This document shows positions 59,666 through 64,000 of a stretch of DNA of 64,000 nt, piece by piece (position 1 is the first letter of the stretch; each line of letters begins with the position of its first letter). The notes under the pieces were generated by a model. It was not told the origin of the DNA. It saw only the letters and a list, made by a program, of their open reading frames with translations, and did not search any database. Source of the stretch: Blastococcus sp. TF02-09 (lineage in GTDB: Bacteria > Actinomycetota > Actinomycetes > Mycobacteriales > Geodermatophilaceae); the NCBI RefSeq assembly GCF_003319105.1, contig NZ_QOHH01000001.1, positions 186,001 through 250,000 on the forward strand, written 5' to 3'. Position numbers and translations under genes: made by a program.

Positions 59666-60865
59666 GTGACGACGACCGACGCCCGAACCGTGGGGGAGGA
59701 CCTGCGCCAGCGGGTCGCCGACTTCCTCGCCGAGCACGACCACACGACCATGGACCGGCTGGAGTTCCTCCGCGCCCGGTTCGACGCGGGCCTGGCGTGG
59801 GTGAACTTCCCGGAGGGCCACGGCGGCCTCGGCCTGCCCCGGGCCCTCCAGGGCCAGGTGGACGCCCAGTTCGCCGCCGCGGGTGCGCCCGACAACAACC
59901 CGCGCGGCAACGGCATCGGCCTGGGCATGGCCGCGCCGACGATCCTGGCCTTCGGCACCGAGGAGCAGAAGAAGAAGTTCCTGCGCCCGCTGTGGACCGG
60001 TGAGCGGGTGTGGTGCCAGCTGTTCAGCGAGCCCGGTGCCGGCTCCGACCTCGCCGCGGTCAGCACCCGGGCGGTGCGGGAGGGCGGCGACTGGGTCGTC
60101 AACGGCCAGAAGGTGTGGACGTCGAGCGCGCACAAGGCGCAGATGGCGATCCTGGTCGCCCGCACCAACCCGGAGGTGCCCAAGCACGCGGGGCTCAGCT
60201 ACTTCCTCTGCAACATGGACGCCCCCGGCGTCGACGTCCGGCCGCTGCGGCAGATCACCGGCGAGGCCGAGTTCAACGAGGTCTTCCTGACCGACGTGCA
60301 CATCCCCGACAGCCAGCGCCTCGGCGACGAGGGCCAGGGCTGGAAGGTCGCCACGGCCACGCTCAACAACGAGCGGGTGGCCATCGGCGGCGGGGCCGGC
60401 GGCCGGGAGAGCGGCATGGTCGGCGTGCTGGCGAAGAGCTGGCGCGAGCACCCCGAGCGGCGCGGCGTCGGCCAGCACGACAAGCTGCTGCGGCTCTGGG
60501 TGGACAACGAGGTGGCCCGGATGACCGGGCAGCGGCTGCGGCAGAAGCTCGCCGCCGGTGAGCCGGGCCCCGAGGGCTCGGCCATGAAGCTGACCTTCGC
60601 CCGCATCGCCCAGGAGGCCAGCGGGATGGAGCTCGAGCTGCTCGGCGAGGACGGCCTGCGGGCCGGGGACTGGACCATGAAGCGCCCGCAGCACGTGGAC
60701 TTCACCGGCCGCGACGCGGTCTACCGCTACCTGCGCGCCAAGGGCAACTCCATCGAGGGCGGCACCTCGGAGATCCTGCGCAACGTCATCGCCGAGCGGG
60801 TGCTCGGACTGCCCTCCGAGCCGCGCGTGGACACCGGTATCGCCTGGAAGGACCTGCCCCGATGA
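59666..60865 (+). CDS. Acyl-CoA dehydrogenase (FadE-like, alpha subunit)
   Basis: A 399-residue dehydrogenase with CQLFSEPGAGSDLA (FAD/substrate motif), WVVNGQKVWTSSAHKA and GGTSEILRNVIAERVLGLP at the C-terminus. In actinobacteria such ACADs pair with a second, often degenerate subunit to form heterotetramers acting on steroid side chains. GTG at 59666 has GGAG 8 bases upstream. The stop overlaps the next gene (ATGA). Confidence 0.92.
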   Translation: MTTTDARTVGEDLRQRVADFLAEHDHTTMDRLEFLRARFDAGLAWVNFPEGHGGLGLPRALQGQVDAQFAAAGAPDNNPRGNGIGLGMAAPTILAFGTEEQKKKFLRPLWTGERVWCQLFSEPGAGSDLAAVSTRAVREGGDWVVNGQKVWTSSAHKAQMAILVARTNPEVPKHAGLSYFLCNMDAPGVDVRPLRQITGEAEFNEVFLTDVHIPDSQRLGDEGQGWKVATATLNNERVAIGGGAGGRESGMVGVLAKSWREHPERRGVGQHDKLLRLWVDNEVARMTGQRLRQKLAAGEPGPEGSAMKLTFARIAQEASGMELELLGEDGLRAGDWTMKRPQHVDFTGRDAVYRYLRAKGNSIEGGTSEILRNVIAERVLGLPSEPRVDTGIAWKDLPR

Positions 60866-61989
60866 GCGACCTCGACCTGCTCTACACCGACGTCGAGGAC
60901 GACCTGCGCAGCAGCGTCCGCGACCTGGTCGCCGCGCGCAGCGAGCCCGCGACGGTGGCCGCGCTCTACGACGGCGACCGCTCCGTGGTGGACCCGCTGT
61001 GGCGGGCGATCGCCGGCGACCTGGGCCTGGCCGGCCTGCTGATCCCCGAGGAGCGCGGCGGTGCCGGCGCCTCGGCCCGGGAGGTCGCCGTGGTGCTCGA
61101 GGAGCTGGGCCGGTCGGTCGCCCCCGTGCCCTTCTTCACCAGCAGCGTCGTCGCCACGACCGTGCTGCTCGCCGCCGAGCAGGGTGGGGCGGCCGACGAG
61201 CTGCTGGCCGGGCTGGCCGCCGGCGAGCGGACCGCCGCGCTGGTGCTCCCGCTGTCCACCGGGCCCGGGGACGAGGTGCCGGGCTTCGCCGTGGACGCCG
61301 ACGGGCGGCTCACCGGCAGCGCGCGCAGCGTCGCCGGTGCGCTGGAGGCCGACGTCCTGCTGGTGCCGGTCGGCACCGCCGCGGGCACCGCCGTGTACTC
61401 CGTGCCGGCCGCGGACGCGCAGGTCGAGCCGGTGGTCTCCCTCGACATGACCCGCCAGGTCGCCGACGTGACCCTCGAGGGCACCGCGGGGCAGGAGCTG
61501 ATCGGGGCTCCGCAGGGCGGGGACGCGGTGGCCCGGGCGCTCGAGGTCGGTGCGGCGTTGCTCACCTCCGAGCAGTACGGCGTCGCCCAGTGGTGCCTCA
61601 CCACGACGATCGCCTACCTCAAGGACCGTCGTCAGTTCGGCCGCGTCGTCGGCGGCTACCAGGCGATCAAGCACCGGCTGGCCGATCTGTACGCGGCCGT
61701 CGAGTCCGCGGGTGCCGCGGCCCGCTACGCGGCGGCGGCCACGGCCGAGGGCGACGCCGACGCCGAGGTGTCGACGGCGGTGGCGCAGTCGTTCTGCTCC
61801 GACGTCGCGGTGAAGGCGGCCGAGGAGGCCGTCCAGCTCCACGGCGGGATCGGCATGACCTGGGAGCACCCCGCCCACCTGTACCTGAAGCGGGCCAAGG
61901 CCGACCAGATCGCGCTCGGCACCCCGGCCGCGCACCGCGCCCGGCTGGCCGAGCTGGTCGACCTGCCGGCACCGGCCCCGGTGGGCTGA
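60862..61989 (+). CDS. Acyl-CoA dehydrogenase (FadE-like, partner subunit)
   Basis: A 375-residue ACAD with AGLLIPEERGGAGASAREVAVVLEELG, DRRQFGRVVGGYQAIKHRLADLY and VQLHGGIGMTWEHPAHLYLKRA. The catalytic Glu is not in the usual place, consistent with a non-catalytic partner in an alpha2-beta2 enzyme. ATGA overlap with the upstream ACAD indicates a coupled pair. Confidence 0.9.
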   Translation: MSDLDLLYTDVEDDLRSSVRDLVAARSEPATVAALYDGDRSVVDPLWRAIAGDLGLAGLLIPEERGGAGASAREVAVVLEELGRSVAPVPFFTSSVVATTVLLAAEQGGAADELLAGLAAGERTAALVLPLSTGPGDEVPGFAVDADGRLTGSARSVAGALEADVLLVPVGTAAGTAVYSVPAADAQVEPVVSLDMTRQVADVTLEGTAGQELIGAPQGGDAVARALEVGAALLTSEQYGVAQWCLTTTIAYLKDRRQFGRVVGGYQAIKHRLADLYAAVESAGAAARYAAAATAEGDADAEVSTAVAQSFCSDVAVKAAEEAVQLHGGIGMTWEHPAHLYLKRAKADQIALGTPAAHRARLAELVDLPAPAPVG

Positions 61990-62003
61990 GCGGCCTGGGT
62001 CGG

Positions 62004-63026
62004 TCAGGGCGTGCGGGTCCGGGCGGCCGCGCGACGGGCCAGCAGCAGGGCCGCCACCAGCAGCAGGACGCCCAGCACGAGCAGGACGATCGGCAGGACG
62101 GTGCCGACGAGGTTCAGCAGCCGCGAGTCGTCGCCGACCTGCTCGCCGCGGGTCTCGATCGACTCGTCCGAGGAGTAGATCGCGATGGTCGCGAACGGCA
62201 CGTCGACGGTGGTGATCCCGAGGTCCAGGGAGCCGGTGATCTCCTGCGTGCTGCCGCCGGCGATGGTGGCGCCGAGCTCCTGGTCGGCGTCGACGAGCGT
62301 CGTCGTCCGCGAGGTCCAGGCGATCGGGATCTCGGCGGGCAGCGAGGGCAGCACGCCGGGCAGCGCGGCCAGCAGCTCGGGGGAGACCAGGCCGTCCAGG
62401 CCGGGCGCGAGGGCGGCCAGGGTGTCCTTGGGCAGCGACGTCGGCAGCTTCAGCGCGGCCGGGTTGGCCAGCTCGCCCTCGGATACCGACTGGTACCGGT
62501 AGACGTCGCGGCCGCCGAGGGTCTCCTCGCCCTCGAAGGTCACCGGCGCGGACTGCAGGGTGTTCTGGTCCCAGTACCGGTAGGCGCCCTCGGCGGTCGA
62601 GGGGCCGATCGGGAGGGTGAACACCAGGCCCTCGGCGTCGGTGACATCCTCGGCGCCGTCCGGGGCGGGGCCGGCCTGGGCGGTCTCGCGGTCCACGGCG
62701 AAGAAGACCTCGGTGAGCGCCGGCTCGCCGTCACCCACCGTCCGCTCGTCGGCGCGGCGCACGATCTCGGTGTCGCCGTCGACGTCCTGCGCCGAGACGT
62801 TGCGGACGGCGACGATCGGGACGTCCTCGGCCAGCACCTCGGTGGCGCCGCCGGAGAGCACGGCGGGGTTGATCCCGTTGTAGGTGCCCGTGAACTCGAG
62901 GGTGACGTCGAGGTCGGCCGGCAGCTTGGTCACCGAGGGGACCACGACGAAGCGGACGACGGCGGCCGCGACGATCAGCAGCACGCCGACCACGGCGAGC
63001 ACGACGGAGGAACGGGACAGTTTCAC
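62004..63026 (-). CDS. DUF3068 / PorA-family membrane protein
   Basis: A 340-residue protein with an N-terminal helix (VVLAVVGVLLIVAAAVVRFVVVPSVTKLP) and a C-terminal helix (IVLLVLGVLLLVAALLLA), flanking a beta-rich extracytoplasmic domain (KLPADLDVTLEFTGTYNG, YRYQSVSEGEL). This is the DUF3068 layout found in actinobacteria; some annotations call it PorA-like, but a pore has not been shown for most. The GTG start has GGAG 8 bases upstream. Confidence 0.82.
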   Translation of the reverse strand: MKLSRSSVVLAVVGVLLIVAAAVVRFVVVPSVTKLPADLDVTLEFTGTYNGINPAVLSGGATEVLAEDVPIVAVRNVSAQDVDGDTEIVRRADERTVGDGEPALTEVFFAVDRETAQAGPAPDGAEDVTDAEGLVFTLPIGPSTAEGAYRYWDQNTLQSAPVTFEGEETLGGRDVYRYQSVSEGELANPAALKLPTSLPKDTLAALAPGLDGLVSPELLAALPGVLPSLPAEIPIAWTSRTTTLVDADQELGATIAGGSTQEITGSLDLGITTVDVPFATIAIYSSDESIETRGEQVGDDSRLLNLVGTVLPIVLLVLGVLLLVAALLLARRAAARTRTP

Positions 63027-63141
63027 TGAGCAGACTCCGGGTTCGTACGGGCGCAAAGAAGCCAGTCTGCGCCCGTGCCGGCGGTCACAGCGGGTGCGGG
63101 TGACCGCCCGGGGCGGCCGCGGGACGCGCCCGTGACCGCCG

Positions 63142-63801
63142 TCACGCGGGCCCGGTGCCGCCCCGCTCCGGGTCGTCGCCGCGGCCGACGGCGCGCGGGA
63201 ACGGCGCGTCGATGTCGTAGTGCACCCCCAGCATGCGGACGGCGAAGCACACCGCGGCGCCGGCGACCGCGGCGGCCGCGCCCCGGGCGTCGAGCACGTC
63301 GGCGACCACGACCACGGTGGCCCCCACCAGGGCCGGCACCGCGTACAGCCCGCTGCTCAGCACCGACGGCACCTGGCGGATCAGCACGTCGCGCAGGGTG
63401 CCGCCGCCGACGCCGGTGATGGCCCCGACGATCACCGCCTGGGCCGGGCCGAAGCCGAGATCCAGCGCCTTGAGCGCGCCGGTGACGGCGAACAGCCCCA
63501 GTCCGGCCGCGTCCAGGACGTTGATCGTCCCGTTGAGGCGGTGCAGGCGGTGCCCGGTGAGGAAGGCGAGCAGCCCGCCGGCGGCGGCCACGGCCAGGTA
63601 GCGCCAGTCGAGGAAGGTGGCCGGCGGGAGCGCGTCGAGGAAGACGTCCCGCAGCGTGCCGCCGCCCAGCGCGGTGATCATGCCCAGCGTGACGACGCCG
63701 ACGATGTCCAGCCGGGTGGCCCGCAGCGCGGTGAGCGCACCGTTGAGCGCGAAGGCGAAGGTGCCGACGAGGTCGAGCACCAGCAGCGCCGTCGTCGTCA
63801 T
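63142..63801 (-). CDS. TRIC-type cation channel family protein (UPF0126/YadS)
   Basis: A 219-residue protein with about seven transmembrane segments and two repeats of the GGGTLRDV motif (ALGGGTLRDVFLD and GVGGGTLRDVLIR), the hallmark of bacterial TRIC trimeric cation channels. The C-terminal 30 residues are polar. Ion selectivity is unknown. Confidence 0.9.
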   Translation of the reverse strand: MTTTALLVLDLVGTFAFALNGALTALRATRLDIVGVVTLGMITALGGGTLRDVFLDALPPATFLDWRYLAVAAAGGLLAFLTGHRLHRLNGTINVLDAAGLGLFAVTGALKALDLGFGPAQAVIVGAITGVGGGTLRDVLIRQVPSVLSSGLYAVPALVGATVVVVADVLDARGAAAAVAGAAVCFAVRMLGVHYDIDAPFPRAVGRGDDPERGGTGPA

Positions 63802-63909
63802 GCCGGGGAACGTAGCTCCCGCTCCGGCCGCCCCTCGCCGGTACCCGGGGGCGCAGGACGTCTAATGGTCGCGAGCCGGCGACGGGCCGGGAGGAGGGGA
63901 CCACCGCGC

Positions 63910-64000
63910 ATGAGTTCGACCCTGAGCACCGTCCTCCGGCAGATCGGGCCGTCGGTGATGCTGCCGATGCTGGTCTACGAGGTCGGGCACGGCGCGGTCA
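63910..64000 (+). CDS. 3'-truncated gene, possible membrane protein
   Basis: Only the first 30 residues lie in the window (STLSTVLRQIGPSVMLPMLV and on). A purine-rich GGGAGGAGGGGACC lies 6-10 bases upstream of the ATG. The hydrophobic stretch resembles the start of VC0807-like membrane proteins, but no assignment can be made from so short a piece. Confidence 0.5.
   Translation, partial: MSSTLSTVLRQIGPSVMLPMLVYEVGHGAV

Noticed and set aside
61986-62000. Eighth copy of the island repeat (TGAGCGGCC)
   Set aside because: Only a nine-base match formed by a stop codon plus GC-rich sequence; the arms are absent.

Overview
The window is high-GC (low 70s percent by eye) actinobacterial chromosome. 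Gene content points to the Geodermatophilaceae (Blastococcus, Geodermatophilus or Modestobacter type): a SigA with a long Ala/Lys/Pro-rich N-terminus, a DUF222/HNH (13E12-type) endonuclease, a LigB-type DNA ligase, GTP-dependent PEP carboxykinase, a DUF3068/PorA-like protein, many Ala-rich coiled-coil proteins and many apparently leaderless genes. The family assignment is inference.

1-12.6 kb: mostly housekeeping and redox metabolism. It starts inside a molybdenum hydroxylase large subunit, followed by a Cys-rich four-helix protein, release factor 3, a methyltransferase, pyridoxal kinase, a formate/nitrite channel, and a cysteine dioxygenase-rhodanese pair preceded by a cysteine-type leader peptide. 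Then come an ECF sigma/anti-sigma pair, a flavodoxin-fold reductase, a cold-shock protein, malate:quinone oxidoreductase and tryptophan 2,3-dioxygenase. 12.8-20.8 kb: the principal sigma factor, PEP carboxykinase, a secreted SGNH hydrolase, and two tandem secreted cell-wall-type paralogues. The second paralogue sits behind a clear ydaO/yuaA (c-di-AMP) riboswitch. 20.8-42.5 kb: single genes and short operons for redox enzymes, iron release (with an IdeR-type box), DNA repair (PolA-like polymerase, LigB-like ligase), an SUV3-like helicase, hydrolases and membrane proteins. A small lipoprotein gene here is broken by a one-base frameshift.

42.5-47.5 kb is an accessory island of lower GC. Small orphan genes alternate almost one-for-one with seven copies of a quasi-palindromic repeat, and most of the genes carry their own promoter placed for leaderless transcription. 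It ends at a DUF222/HNH gene whose start codon lies inside a LexA-type box.

47.5-49.6 kb holds a two-gene thioredoxin/UGSC unit. In the UGSC protein the residue normally encoded as selenocysteine by UGA is a TAG codon, directly followed by a SECIS-like hairpin, and the frame stays open for 85 more codons. This is the most striking observation in the window: a candidate UAG-encoded selenocysteine.

49.6-55.4 kb: a CheB-type methylesterase, a CheR-PAS protein, a PAS-GAF-ANTAR regulator and two coiled-coil proteins, probably a non-chemotactic stress-sensing cluster. 55.6-64 kb: an MFS transporter with a large extracytoplasmic insert, an acyl-CoA ligase with two acyl-CoA dehydrogenases (lipid or steroid side-chain catabolism), a DUF3068 protein, a TRIC-type channel and the start of another gene. 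No rRNA, tRNA, CRISPR array or insertion sequence was recognised.
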